From: Flavobacterium psychrophilum
GTDB lineage: Bacteria; Bacteroidota; Bacteroidia; Flavobacteriales; Flavobacteriaceae
Direction of reading: 5' to 3'
Length of the DNA stretch: 64,000 nucleotides
NCBI GenBank assembly: GCA_945862065.1
Contig: CAMAWT010000001.1
Location: 62,001-126,000, forward strand
Part shown: positions 7,987-16,381 of the stretch, piece after piece
Position numbering within the stretch: the stretch's first letter is position 1
Layout: each line of letters begins with the position of its first letter
Position numbers and translations under genes: made by a program
The notes under the pieces: generated by a model
What the model was told of the DNA's origin: nothing
The model's input: only the letters and a program-made list of their open reading frames with translations
Database searches by the model: none

Positions 7987-9288
7987 ATGAGAACCAAGTC
8001 GTTAAAGAAAAATAAAATCAATGTGATAACTTTAGGATGTTCCAAAAACATTTATGATAGCGAAGTGTTGATGGGACAATTAAAAGCTAGTGGTAAAGAG
8101 GTCGTTCATGAAGAAGAAGGAAATATTGTAGTTATTAATACGTGTGGTTTTATTGATAATGCTAAGGCAGAATCTGTAAACACGATTTTGGAATATGCAG
8201 ACAAAAAAGAAAGAGGTATTGTTGATAAAGTTTTTGTAACCGGATGTTTATCTGAAAGATACAGACCCGATTTAGAAAAAGAGATACCGAATATTGATCA
8301 GTATTTTGGGACTTCAGAATTACCTTTATTATTAAAAGCACTTGGTGCAGATTACAAACATGAGCTTTTAGGCGAACGATTGACTACAACCCCAAAAAAT
8401 TATGCGTATTTAAAAATTGCAGAAGGTTGCGACAGACCTTGTAGTTTTTGTGCCATTCCGTTAATGAGAGGAAAACACGTTTCTCAAACTATTGAAAAAT
8501 TAGTAAAAGAAGCTGAAGGATTAGCAAAAAATGGTGTAAAAGAACTGATTTTAATTGCTCAAGACTTAACATACTATGGATTAGATATTTACAAAAAAAG
8601 AAGTTTAGGTGAACTATTAGAAAATCTGGTAAAAGTTGAAGGCATTGAATGGATTCGATTGCATTACGCCTTCCCTACTGGTTTTCCGATGGATGTTTTA
8701 GAAATCATGAAACGCGAACCTAAAATTTGTAACTATATTGATATTCCACTTCAACATATTTCAGACTCAATCCTGAAATCAATGAAAAGAGGTACTTCAA
8801 AAGAAAAAACAACCAAATTATTAAAAGAGTTTAGAGCTGCGGTTCCTGGAATGGCTATCAGAACAACTTTAATTGTTGGATATCCTGGTGAAACCCAAGA
8901 AGATTTCAATATTCTGAAAGATTTTGTGCAGGAAATGAAATTTGATAGACTTGGATGTTTTGCTTATTCACATGAAGAAAATACAACGGCACATCTTTTG
9001 GAAGATAATGTTCCTGAAGATGTGAAAAAAGCTAGAGCAGAGGAAATTATGGATTTGCAATCTCAAATTTCTTGGGATTTGAACCAAGAAAAGGTGGGTC
9101 AAACTTTCAAATGTATTATAGACAGAAAAGAAGGAAATCATTTTATTGGACGAACTGAATTTGACAGTCCAGATGTTGATAATGAAGTACTTATAGATGC
9201 AAAAAAGTTCTATTTAAAAACAGGTGAATTTGTACAAATTAAAATTTCTGAAGCTACAGAATATGATTTGTATGGCGAACCAGCATAA
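7987..9288 (+). CDS. rimO: Ribosomal protein S12 methylthiotransferase RimO
   Basis: A radical SAM enzyme with two iron-sulfur clusters that adds a methylthio group to the conserved aspartate of ribosomal protein S12. Its 433 residues match the family. The N-terminal methylthiotransferase domain has its three cluster cysteines at Cys18 (LGCSKN), Cys53 (NTCGF) and Cys87 (TGCLSE). The radical SAM CxxxCxxC is Cys148/152/155 (GCDRPCSFC). The last 65 residues form a TRAM RNA-binding domain. The LGCSKN motif, with Ser-Lys rather than the MiaB pattern, supports RimO over MiaB. It is a single-gene unit between its own promoter and a bidirectional terminator. Confidence 0.96.
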   Translation: MRTKSLKKNKINVITLGCSKNIYDSEVLMGQLKASGKEVVHEEEGNIVVINTCGFIDNAKAESVNTILEYADKKERGIVDKVFVTGCLSERYRPDLEKEIPNIDQYFGTSELPLLLKALGADYKHELLGERLTTTPKNYAYLKIAEGCDRPCSFCAIPLMRGKHVSQTIEKLVKEAEGLAKNGVKELILIAQDLTYYGLDIYKKRSLGELLENLVKVEGIEWIRLHYAFPTGFPMDVLEIMKREPKICNYIDIPLQHISDSILKSMKRGTSKEKTTKLLKEFRAAVPGMAIRTTLIVGYPGETQEDFNILKDFVQEMKFDRLGCFAYSHEENTTAHLLEDNVPEDVKKARAEEIMDLQSQISWDLNQEKVGQTFKCIIDRKEGNHFIGRTEFDSPDVDNEVLIDAKKFYLKTGEFVQIKISEATEYDLYGEPA

Positions 9289-9291
9289 ATA

Positions 9292-9323
9292 AAAAACTCC
9301 GTAAAAAAATTACGGAGTTTTCA
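9292..9323. terminator. Bidirectional terminator, rimO / DUF1573
   Basis: AAAACTCCGTAA and TTACGGAGTTTT form a 12-bp perfect stem with an A-rich loop between two convergent genes. It has A/T tracts on both sides, so it can serve both strands. Confidence 0.85.
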
Positions 9324-9354
9324 CAATTAACCAACCTTTTATTTATATTTTTAA

Positions 9355-9765
9355 TTATTTAGCAGCAACTACTCCTGCAAATTTTAATACTTTAGGAGTT
9401 TCATCTACTGATGTAATAACGGTTACTGTTTTTGTAAAGGGTCCTGTAGCAAGTGCGTTAAAAGTTGCTTTGATATAACCTGATTTTCCTGGTGCTACTG
9501 GTTCTTTTGTATAATCTGCAGCAGTACAACCACAAGATGGTTTTACTGAAGTAATAATAACAGCCGTTTTTCCTGTATTTTTAAATTCAAACTCAATATT
9601 TTTTGGAGTTCCTTGTGGAATTTGTCCAACTTCTATGGCATCTGATTTCCAAGATATTGATGCAGCATCAATTGATTTTTGAATGGAAACCGCCACTGGA
9701 GAAACCACTGTAAATGACATTAAACCAAATGTTAATGCAACTAAAGAAATTTGTACTTTTTTCAT
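9355..9765 (-). CDS. Exported DUF1573 protein
   Basis: A secreted protein of 136 residues with a signal peptide (about residues 1-25) and one DUF1573 domain, an Ig-like beta-sandwich common in Bacteroidota. The family core is visible as FEFKNTGKTAVIITSVKPSCGCTAADYTKEPVAPGKSGYIKATFN, in which the CGC pair is the hallmark. Function is unknown. The domain resembles ASH/MSP-type adhesion modules and is expected in the periplasm or on the surface. A related but separate copy lies at 21503-21934. The gene is convergent with rimO. Confidence 0.9.
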   Translation of the reverse strand: MKKVQISLVALTFGLMSFTVVSPVAVSIQKSIDAASISWKSDAIEVGQIPQGTPKNIEFEFKNTGKTAVIITSVKPSCGCTAADYTKEPVAPGKSGYIKATFNALATGPFTKTVTVITSVDETPKVLKFAGVVAAK

Positions 9766-9804
9766 GATTTTATTTTTTAAATTTGTTTGTTCTTTTTAAC
9801 ATTA

Positions 9805-9812
9805 CAAATATA
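9805..9812 (-). promoter_or_regulatory. Promoter -7 box of the DUF1573 gene (TATATTTG)
   Basis: A perfect TAnnTTTG on the minus strand, 40 bases before the start codon of the DUF1573 gene. Confidence 0.6.
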
Positions 9813-9934
9813 AATCGAGTTTATAGATTGTAATGTTAATCAGATTCAAATGTTTGTTAATGACTTGTTAACAGCCAAATCTTAATCATTTTTTTAGTAA
9901 TATTACACAAATAATAAAAGAATCAATTAAAAAA

Positions 9935-11212
9935 ATGAATACAAAAAAATTAAATAGTGTAATTGTTTTAGGGCTTATTGCAACTATTGGAATTTTAATT
10001 GCTCAATTGCTTTGGACAAAAGAAGCATTTAATATGGAAGAGAAGAAATTTTCACAAAAGATTCATATTTCACTTCTTGAGGTTGTAAAGAAACTTTATG
10101 AAGGAACAAATAGTGAGCTACCATTAGAGAATCCAGTAAAAAAAATAGCCAATGATTATTACATTGTGAATGTTGAAAATGATTTTGATCCTGCTATTTT
10201 AGAATTTTATTTAAAATCAGAATTTCAAAGACTTGATATTGCAACCGACTTTGAATATGCCATGTACAATTGTCAAAGTGATGAAATGGTTTATGGAAAA
10301 TATATTTCTTTGACAGAAAAAAAAGGAGAAAACAAATCAGTTTTTTTTCCTAAACATAAAAATTTAGTTTATTATTTTGCAGTTCGATTTCCAAATGAAA
10401 CAAGTTACTTATTCAAATCTTTAAAATTTTGGTTTTTTCTATCAGTTACATTGATTATTATTTTGATTATTTATGTTTATTCGATTTATACAATCATCCA
10501 ACAGAAAAAATATTCCGAGCTTCAAAGAGATTTTATAAACAACATGACACATGAATTTAAAACTCCTTTATCATCTATATTATTGGCATCCAATTATTTG
10601 AACCATCAAAAAATAATAAAGGCTGATGATAAATTAGTGCGATATACCCAGATTATTATCGATCAAAGCCATAAACTAAACCAACATATCGAGAAAGTTT
10701 TGAATATTGCAAAATCTGATAATTCGTCATTAAAAATAGAAAAAATAGAAGTCAAATTATTAGAAACACTGAACCAAGTAATTGAAAATATTCAGTTAAA
10801 GCATGAAGATTTATCGGTAATTATTTTAAATCAGAAAGAATTTAAAATAGTTGCCGATGCCTTTCATTTTACGAATATTATCTATAACTTATTAGATAAT
10901 TCAATAAAATATTGCAATCAAAAACCTACAATTTCTATTGAAATAATTGAATTAAATAATAAATTAACTTTACAATTTAATGATAATGGAATTGGTGTTG
11001 ATGCAAAAAACTTGAAATTTATTTTTGATAAATTTTATAGAGTTTCAAATCAAAAAAGCAATGAAGTTAATGGTTTTGGACTTGGTTTATATTATGTAAA
11101 AAAGATTTGCAATCAACATAAATGGAAAATCACAGCAAAAAATAATTTTAATAATGGATTAACCATTGAACTATCAGATATTCAAATAAAAAAAGAAGAT
11201 GTTAAAATTTAA
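9935..11212 (+). CDS. Membrane sensor histidine kinase
   Basis: The sensor half of a two-component system in the inner membrane. Its 425 residues begin with a transmembrane helix at about 7-27. A periplasmic sensing region of about 135 residues follows, with no recognised ligand domain, then a second helix at about 165-187 and the cytoplasmic kinase. The phosphorylated histidine is His206 in NNMTHEFKTPLSS. The N box (NLLDNSIKYCN), G1 box (DNGIGVD) and G2 box (GFGLGLYYVK) of the ATPase domain are all intact, so it should be active. Its end overlaps the response regulator by 14 bases, showing translational coupling. The signal it senses is unknown. Confidence 0.94.
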   Translation: MNTKKLNSVIVLGLIATIGILIAQLLWTKEAFNMEEKKFSQKIHISLLEVVKKLYEGTNSELPLENPVKKIANDYYIVNVENDFDPAILEFYLKSEFQRLDIATDFEYAMYNCQSDEMVYGKYISLTEKKGENKSVFFPKHKNLVYYFAVRFPNETSYLFKSLKFWFFLSVTLIIILIIYVYSIYTIIQQKKYSELQRDFINNMTHEFKTPLSSILLASNYLNHQKIIKADDKLVRYTQIIIDQSHKLNQHIEKVLNIAKSDNSSLKIEKIEVKLLETLNQVIENIQLKHEDLSVIILNQKEFKIVADAFHFTNIIYNLLDNSIKYCNQKPTISIEIIELNNKLTLQFNDNGIGVDAKNLKFIFDKFYRVSNQKSNEVNGFGLGLYYVKKICNQHKWKITAKNNFNNGLTIELSDIQIKKEDVKI

Positions 11213-11885
11213 AATACTATACGCAGAAGATGATGAAACGATTGGCTTTTTAACCAAAGACAATTTGGATCAAAATTATGATGTTATACTCTGTACAGAC
11301 GGCGAAATGGCTTTTCAAGAATTTAAAAAAAATCAATTTGATATTTGTGTTTTGGATATTATGATGCCAAAAATTGACGGATTTGAATTAGCTGAAAAAA
11401 TTAGAAAAATCAATACAGAAATTCCAATCATTTTTCTATCTGCAAAAACATTAAAAGAAGATCGAATAAAAGGGTTGAAAATTGGAGCTGATGATTATTT
11501 AACCAAACCTTTCAGTATTGAAGAATTGAATTTGAAAATTGAAATTTTCTTAAAAAGATCGAATAAAAAAGTAGAATTGGGAACTCATTTTTATCCTCTA
11601 GGCAAGTATCAATTTGACAGCGCCAATTTTTTAATTTTTAATTCGGAAGAAAAAATATCGCTAACGCAAAGAGAGTCAGATTTATTGAAATTGTTTTTGA
11701 ACAATAAAAATATCATTTTGAAACGTGAAGATATTTTGAAAGCACTGTGGGGAGATGACGATTATTTTATGGGTAGAAGTCTAGATGTTTTTATCTCTAG
11801 ACTTCGAAAAATAATTTCTAATGAAGAAGGTTTAACTATCGAAAATCAACATGGTATAGGTTTTAGGTTTTCCGACAAAAATTAA
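11199..11885 (+). CDS. OmpR-family response regulator
   Basis: The DNA-binding partner of the upstream kinase, 228 residues. The receiver domain has the acidic pocket (AEDD, residues 9-12), the phosphorylated Asp53 (VLDIMMPKIDG), Ser81 and Lys103 (LTKPF). The C-terminal winged helix carries LTQRESDLLKLF, GRSLDVFISRLRK and the final GIGFRF hairpin. These are typical of the OmpR/PhoB class. It overlaps the kinase gene by 14 bases. Targets cannot be told from the window. It is convergent with the YceI gene, with two bases between the stops. Confidence 0.94.
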   Translation: MLKFKILYAEDDETIGFLTKDNLDQNYDVILCTDGEMAFQEFKKNQFDICVLDIMMPKIDGFELAEKIRKINTEIPIIFLSAKTLKEDRIKGLKIGADDYLTKPFSIEELNLKIEIFLKRSNKKVELGTHFYPLGKYQFDSANFLIFNSEEKISLTQRESDLLKLFLNNKNIILKREDILKALWGDDDYFMGRSLDVFISRLRKIISNEEGLTIENQHGIGFRFSDKN

Positions 11886-11887
11886 TA

Positions 11888-12418
11888 TTATTTTTTCAAA
11901 ACTTCAATCTTTAAGCTAAGTTTTGCTGTTTCAGCCAAGGTTTTTTTGGCTAATGATGGTACTTCAATTTTATAATCTTTTAACTTAACCACAAAATTTC
12001 CCGATACAGAAACTTTTGAATCACTTGAAGTAACTGCCATTTTGGTTTTAACTTTATTAGAAACACCATGAATCGTTAAATCGCCTTCAACATCATAAGT
12101 ACCCGACTTTTGGTCGTAATTTACAATTTTACCTTTGAAAGTTGCTTTTGGAAATGTGTCGCTTTCCATATAGTTTTCATTAAAATGCTCTTGCATCAGT
12201 GGTGATTTGAACTTAAAAGATTTCACCATCGATTGAACTACAAAATCACCCGTAGCCTTGTCTAAAACCGCAGATACTGAGTTGTCAACGGCAGCAACCA
12301 TGTCTGATGCACCAGGAACCGTTGCATCAAACTTAATTTCACTTGTTCGTGAAATCATTTTTTGTCCTAAAGCATTAATTGATAGTAAAACAAAAAGAGT
12401 TAATATATATTTTTTCAT
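11888..12418 (-). CDS. Exported YceI-family protein
   Basis: A secreted protein of 176 residues with a signal peptide (residues 1-18). It has a YceI-type lipocalin-like barrel, a family that binds isoprenoid or other lipophilic molecules. The family pattern is seen in FPKATFKGKIVNYDQKSGTYDVEGDLTIHGVSNKV, including the TIHGV motif. Bacterial members have been linked to isoprenoid quinone binding, but the ligand here is unknown. It is the last gene of a four-gene operon, six bases after the cytochrome c gene, so a periplasmic redox role is plausible. That is inference from context. Confidence 0.88.
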   Translation of the reverse strand: MKKYILTLFVLLSINALGQKMISRTSEIKFDATVPGASDMVAAVDNSVSAVLDKATGDFVVQSMVKSFKFKSPLMQEHFNENYMESDTFPKATFKGKIVNYDQKSGTYDVEGDLTIHGVSNKVKTKMAVTSSDSKVSVSGNFVVKLKDYKIEVPSLAKKTLAETAKLSLKIEVLKK

Positions 12419-12424
12419 AACGAA

Positions 12425-12769
12425 TTAATTTTCTGGATAACCATTTTCTTTCCACTTATAAATCATGTCAAGTGTTGCGTTAGACAAACGACTTGAATTT
12501 TTTGGCATTGTGCCCAACGTATCGATGTAATATAAAACCGCACCAAACTCAACCCCTTGTCGGGTGTTGGAATAATTTGATAAAGTAGAAAGCCCAGAAT
12601 TATTTCCAGCATAATGACAGGTTGCACATTTGGAATCAAAAATTGGTTTGATGTTTTTTGTGTAAGTTGGATTATCTACATAACCACCAATTTCATCATA
12701 CGTACTAGATTCACAAGAAATTAATCCTATTGAAAATAGTAATCCTGTAATAATTTTTATCTTTTTCAT
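12425..12769 (-). CDS. Small lipoprotein cytochrome c
   Basis: A lipoprotein of 114 residues (lipobox GLISC, Cys19) with a single covalent heme site CATCH at residues 48-52. A likely axial Met88 lies in the TMPKNS segment. The spacing fits a small mono-heme cytochrome c domain of about 75 residues. It should be exported, heme-loaded and anchored on the periplasmic side of the inner membrane or in the outer membrane. It sits between the DUF5777 barrel gene (two bases away) and the YceI gene (six bases away). An electron transfer role in this operon is likely, but its partners are unknown. Confidence 0.87.
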   Translation of the reverse strand: MKKIKIITGLLFSIGLISCESSTYDEIGGYVDNPTYTKNIKPIFDSKCATCHYAGNNSGLSTLSNYSNTRQGVEFGAVLYYIDTLGTMPKNSSRLSNATLDMIYKWKENGYPEN

Positions 12770-12771
12770 AA

Positions 12772-13632
12772 TTAAAATACTCTATACATGTTAAAACCAA
12801 AGTAAATTCCTCCGCCATTCCAATCGCCAGAAGCGTTTGTAAAATAAGTAACATCATTCATCGCTTGGCTGTTTGAAAAAACCATTTGAAAGACATGACC
12901 ACCTGTTTCCATGTCCATTCCAATTGAAAGCGGATTACGATAATTTGCAGCGTTTACATCATTTAAACGTGCTCCATATTCCGCATTGATGCTCATTCTT
13001 TTTGAAATTTTATATCTTCCGCCAATTCCAACTAAAAAAGTATCTTTATTTTCAGTTAATGGATCATATAAATTTTTGTGCACGTAAATTGGATTTAATT
13101 CCAAAGACAAATCATCAGAAAATCTTTTGGAAATCAATAATTGTGAGGTATAAGCCAAACGATCACTTCCTTTCAAATCAGGAAAAATGGTTTTATCTAA
13201 ATCCGAATTAATATCTACAGAATTATATCCAACAATAGTAAAAGGAAAGCCATTTTCATATTGATTTGCAATGCGATATTTTAATGATAACTCGTATATT
13301 TTATTGTACGTATGTCTTGATGCTCCTAAGGTTAACCAATCTGTGGCTCCATATAAAGTTCCGATTTTTGTAAGTGCCGAATCCATTCCGAAGAAATTAT
13401 CAAAACCTTTCGTCAAATCTCCAAAACGATGCGAAACAATAAAATACCATTCGTTTTTGGATGCTACTTTTGTAGATTGCATATTGCAAATTTGAATACC
13501 CTTAAAAGCTGGGGAAGTAAGTTGTTTTTCAGTCGGTTCAGGTCCAAGTTCATTCAATAAATCATCTTGTGCATTGACCGTATTTATTGTCAATAACAAA
13601 AGAATGAAACTTACAATTTTAGTACTATTCAT
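12772..13632 (-). CDS. DUF5777-family outer-membrane beta-barrel
   Basis: An exported protein of 286 residues with a signal peptide cut after NVNA/VNA-Q near residue 21. Alternating strands follow, ending in Phe, as in outer-membrane barrels. The segment EWYFIVSHRFGDLTKGFDNFFGMDSA is the DUF5777 signature as I know it. Family function is unknown. It is translated in a chain with the OB-fold gene (four bases upstream) and the cytochrome c gene (two bases downstream), so it may be the outer-membrane component of a small exported redox unit. Confidence 0.8.
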   Translation of the reverse strand: MNSTKIVSFILLLLTINTVNAQDDLLNELGPEPTEKQLTSPAFKGIQICNMQSTKVASKNEWYFIVSHRFGDLTKGFDNFFGMDSALTKIGTLYGATDWLTLGASRHTYNKIYELSLKYRIANQYENGFPFTIVGYNSVDINSDLDKTIFPDLKGSDRLAYTSQLLISKRFSDDLSLELNPIYVHKNLYDPLTENKDTFLVGIGGRYKISKRMSINAEYGARLNDVNAANYRNPLSIGMDMETGGHVFQMVFSNSQAMNDVTYFTNASGDWNGGGIYFGFNMYRVF

Positions 13633-13636
13633 ATTT

Positions 13637-14035
13637 CTATTTTTGTATTAATTGATTACACATATCTATTTTTAATTCTCCAAGTAAATCGTCATATCCT
13701 ATAATTCTACCTTTCACCAAGATTGATTTTCCTAGTTTAATTGATGAATCTATTTTTTCAAATGTACAATTTACTGTTTCATCCAAAATAACATTTACAC
13801 CGTTTACAGAAGTCACTTTTCCAGAAATAACAACAGGTTTATCAAGGTATTTTTTATTTGATAATTCGACATTAGTTACAAATTCATTGACAATTGTGGT
13901 TGATGTAACTGTAAATTTGGTTTCTTCAGATTGTACATCTCTTTTACCAAAATTATAGGCATAATAACGTGCTCCAAAAAAAGCTATCGTACCCAATATT
14001 AGCAAAACAATAATTATCTTAATAATTTTTTTCAT
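13637..14035 (-). CDS. Membrane-anchored OB-fold protein (tRNA_anti-like)
   Basis: A protein of 132 residues with one N-terminal transmembrane helix (about residues 5-24) and a C-terminal small beta-barrel. The pattern is KYLDKPVVISGKVTSVNG, then VILDETVNCTFE, then ILVKGRIIGYDDLLGELKIDMCNQ. This fits the OB-fold tRNA_anti-like family of Bacteroidota. The name reflects fold, not tRNA binding; these proteins face the periplasm. It is the first gene of the four-gene operon and follows a good promoter box. Its role with the cytochrome is unknown. Confidence 0.75.
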   Translation of the reverse strand: MKKIIKIIIVLLILGTIAFFGARYYAYNFGKRDVQSEETKFTVTSTTIVNEFVTNVELSNKKYLDKPVVISGKVTSVNGVNVILDETVNCTFEKIDSSIKLGKSILVKGRIIGYDDLLGELKIDMCNQLIQK

Positions 14036-14054
14036 AATATTTCAAACTATTTCA

Positions 14055-14062
14055 CAAATTTA
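14055..14062 (-). promoter_or_regulatory. Promoter -7 box of the OB-fold/DUF5777/cytochrome c/YceI operon
   Basis: TAAATTTG on the minus strand fits TAnnTTTG and lies 19 bases before the first start codon of the operon. Confidence 0.55.
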
Positions 14063-14095
14063 ATGAAAATCAAATAGTAAAAAATAATTATGTCT

Positions 14096-16279
14096 TTAAT
14101 TAATTATTATAAACCGATTATTTTTAATCGTTTGCATGTTTTTTGAAAACCAAAAAAGTTCAAAATCTTCAAAATTGGATTCATAATCTTCTTTTATTTT
14201 AGAAATTAAATTTGGTTTTTCGTTGTAAACAGAACAATTCTCAATGATTTTCAGCAACCACTCCCCTACTTTTTTCTCTAATTGTACCGATTCAAAACTT
14301 AATTTAGTATGAAAATCCAATTGCATCATTTCCCAAGAATTTCCTTTTTTTGTTTTGGTATGATATGAAATCAGGGGCTCGCTACCAATCCAGTAAACTT
14401 TAGAATTTAGTTTTAATTCAAATGATATGTCTTCTTGAAGTACGTTGTAAATAAAATCGGCTTTTATTTTTGTTTTCGGAATTTTAAAATCAAACCATTC
14501 TTGCAAATCATATTCATAACAAATTCCGTGCATGTAATTTAACAACGATTTTTTTAACCCAAAACTAAATGTATCGTGATCAATTCCGGTTACATCTTTG
14601 AAATTTATGTCATTATTAGCAAAAGTAATTTGATTTTGCTCTGGAATAACCCCATATTCACTTGGGAACATACCCACAGGCGAATGTGCTGTCATAGCAA
14701 ATTGATGCCAAAAACCAGATTGCAAAACTCCTGATTCAAATAATTGCCGCACCATTTCTAGACTATCAATGGTTTCTTGCACCGTTTGTGTGGGATATCC
14801 ATACATCAAATAAGCATGAACCATAATCCCAGATTCGGTAAAATTTTTGGTTACTTTAGCAACTTGTTCAACCGTAACGCCCTTCTTTATAAGCTCTAAC
14901 AATCTATCGGAAGCAACTTCCAATCCGCCAGAAACTGCAATACAACCAGAGGTAGCAAGTAACTGACACGTATCATAACTAAAACTTTTTTCAAATCGAA
15001 TGTTCGTCCACCACGTTACAACCAATCTTCGCTTGATGATTTCCAAGGCAACTTCTCGCATCAATGCTGGTGGCGCGGCTTCATCCACAAAATGAAATCC
15101 GTTTTCTCCTGTTTGAGAAATCAATTGTTCCATTCTATCAACAATAGTTTTTGCAGCTACAGGTTCGTATAATTTTATGTAATCCAAAGATATATCACAA
15201 AAAGTACATTTACCCCAGTAACAACCGTGTGCCATTGTGAGCTTATTCCATCTTCCATCACTCCATAAACTATGCATCGGATTGGCCATTTCTATTACTG
15301 AAATGTATTTGTCTAATAGTAAATCAGAGTAATCTGGTGTTCCAACCTGGAGTTGTTTGTAATCATTCCGTAATGAATTATTTTTGAAAATAACTTGATC
15401 ATTTTCAAGAATAAAAGTTCGTTTTAACGGTAAATTAATATCTTTAGAAATAACACATTCATACAATAATTCGACAGGTAATTCACCATCATCTAATGAA
15501 ATAAAATCGAAAAATTCAAATACTCGTTTATCTTTCAAATCCCTTAATTCAGTATTTGGAAAACCGCCACCCATTGCAATTTTTACATTTTGAAAGTTAT
15601 TTTTAATCGATTGGGCACAACGAAAAGCACTGTATAAATTTCCGGGAAACGGAACTGAAATCAAAACCAATTTGGGCTGTATTGCTGACGTTCTTTTATT
15701 AACTATTTCAAGAGTAATTTTGTCAATGTAAGTCAAATCATTTTGCAAATGAAAATAAAGCTCATCAAATGAATTGGCACTTCTGCCCAATCGTTCGGCA
15801 TAACGACTGAAACCGAAATTTTCATCGACACATTCTACAATAAAATCTGATAAATCTTCCAAATACAACGTAGTCAAATGCTTTGCTTTATCTTGAATCC
15901 CCATCGAGCCAAAAGCATATTCCAAATCGTCGAGCTGATTAAATCGGGAAGCTTCAGGAAGAAAATTACCCGAACAAATCAATTTTGCTAAAGAAGTATT
16001 TTTTCCTTGGAGAAAGGCAATTACAGCATCAATAGAATGAATATACTCATTTTTTAAAGCAAAAATGCGCGTTGCGTTGGCTGTTGAAATTGAAAGTTCA
16101 GACTGAAACATTTGTGTCAAACCCTCTTTTGAAAACATTTTTAAAATAACTTCGATTCCTAAATCCATTTGAAATGCAGAAATATCTTTCGTATTCAAAA
16201 ACCCCTTGATGTAAGCCGTAGCGGGATAAGGGGTGTTGAGTTGGGTAAACGGAGGCGTAATTAATAGAATGTCTTTCAA
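14096..16279 (-). CDS. B12-binding-domain radical SAM protein, substrate unknown
   Basis: A large cytoplasmic enzyme of 727 residues. It starts with a Rossmann-like segment (DILLITPPFTQLNTPYPA), typical of the N-terminal part of cobalamin-binding radical SAM proteins. A second such segment (KLVLISVPFPGNLYSAFRCAQ, then IAMGGGFPNTEL) lies near residues 203-245. The iron-sulfur motif is CYWGKCTFC (CxxxCxxC) near residue 352. It is followed by FVDEAAPP and SGGLEVASDRLL, which fit the radical SAM barrel. The C-terminal 200 residues resemble nothing I can name. It stands alone, without peptide, sugar or lipid biosynthesis partners. The superfamily call is firm, the reaction is not known. Confidence 0.85.
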   Translation of the reverse strand: MKDILLITPPFTQLNTPYPATAYIKGFLNTKDISAFQMDLGIEVILKMFSKEGLTQMFQSELSISTANATRIFALKNEYIHSIDAVIAFLQGKNTSLAKLICSGNFLPEASRFNQLDDLEYAFGSMGIQDKAKHLTTLYLEDLSDFIVECVDENFGFSRYAERLGRSANSFDELYFHLQNDLTYIDKITLEIVNKRTSAIQPKLVLISVPFPGNLYSAFRCAQSIKNNFQNVKIAMGGGFPNTELRDLKDKRVFEFFDFISLDDGELPVELLYECVISKDINLPLKRTFILENDQVIFKNNSLRNDYKQLQVGTPDYSDLLLDKYISVIEMANPMHSLWSDGRWNKLTMAHGCYWGKCTFCDISLDYIKLYEPVAAKTIVDRMEQLISQTGENGFHFVDEAAPPALMREVALEIIKRRLVVTWWTNIRFEKSFSYDTCQLLATSGCIAVSGGLEVASDRLLELIKKGVTVEQVAKVTKNFTESGIMVHAYLMYGYPTQTVQETIDSLEMVRQLFESGVLQSGFWHQFAMTAHSPVGMFPSEYGVIPEQNQITFANNDINFKDVTGIDHDTFSFGLKKSLLNYMHGICYEYDLQEWFDFKIPKTKIKADFIYNVLQEDISFELKLNSKVYWIGSEPLISYHTKTKKGNSWEMMQLDFHTKLSFESVQLEKKVGEWLLKIIENCSVYNEKPNLISKIKEDYESNFEDFELFWFSKNMQTIKNNRFIIIN

Positions 16280-16381
16280 TGTGAAATTTATAAATATTTT
16301 AATGACTAAAAGTAAACTAATTTATTTAAATTCCATTTTAATTTTTTAGAAATATTTTAAGTAATTTTACAAAAAAACAAA

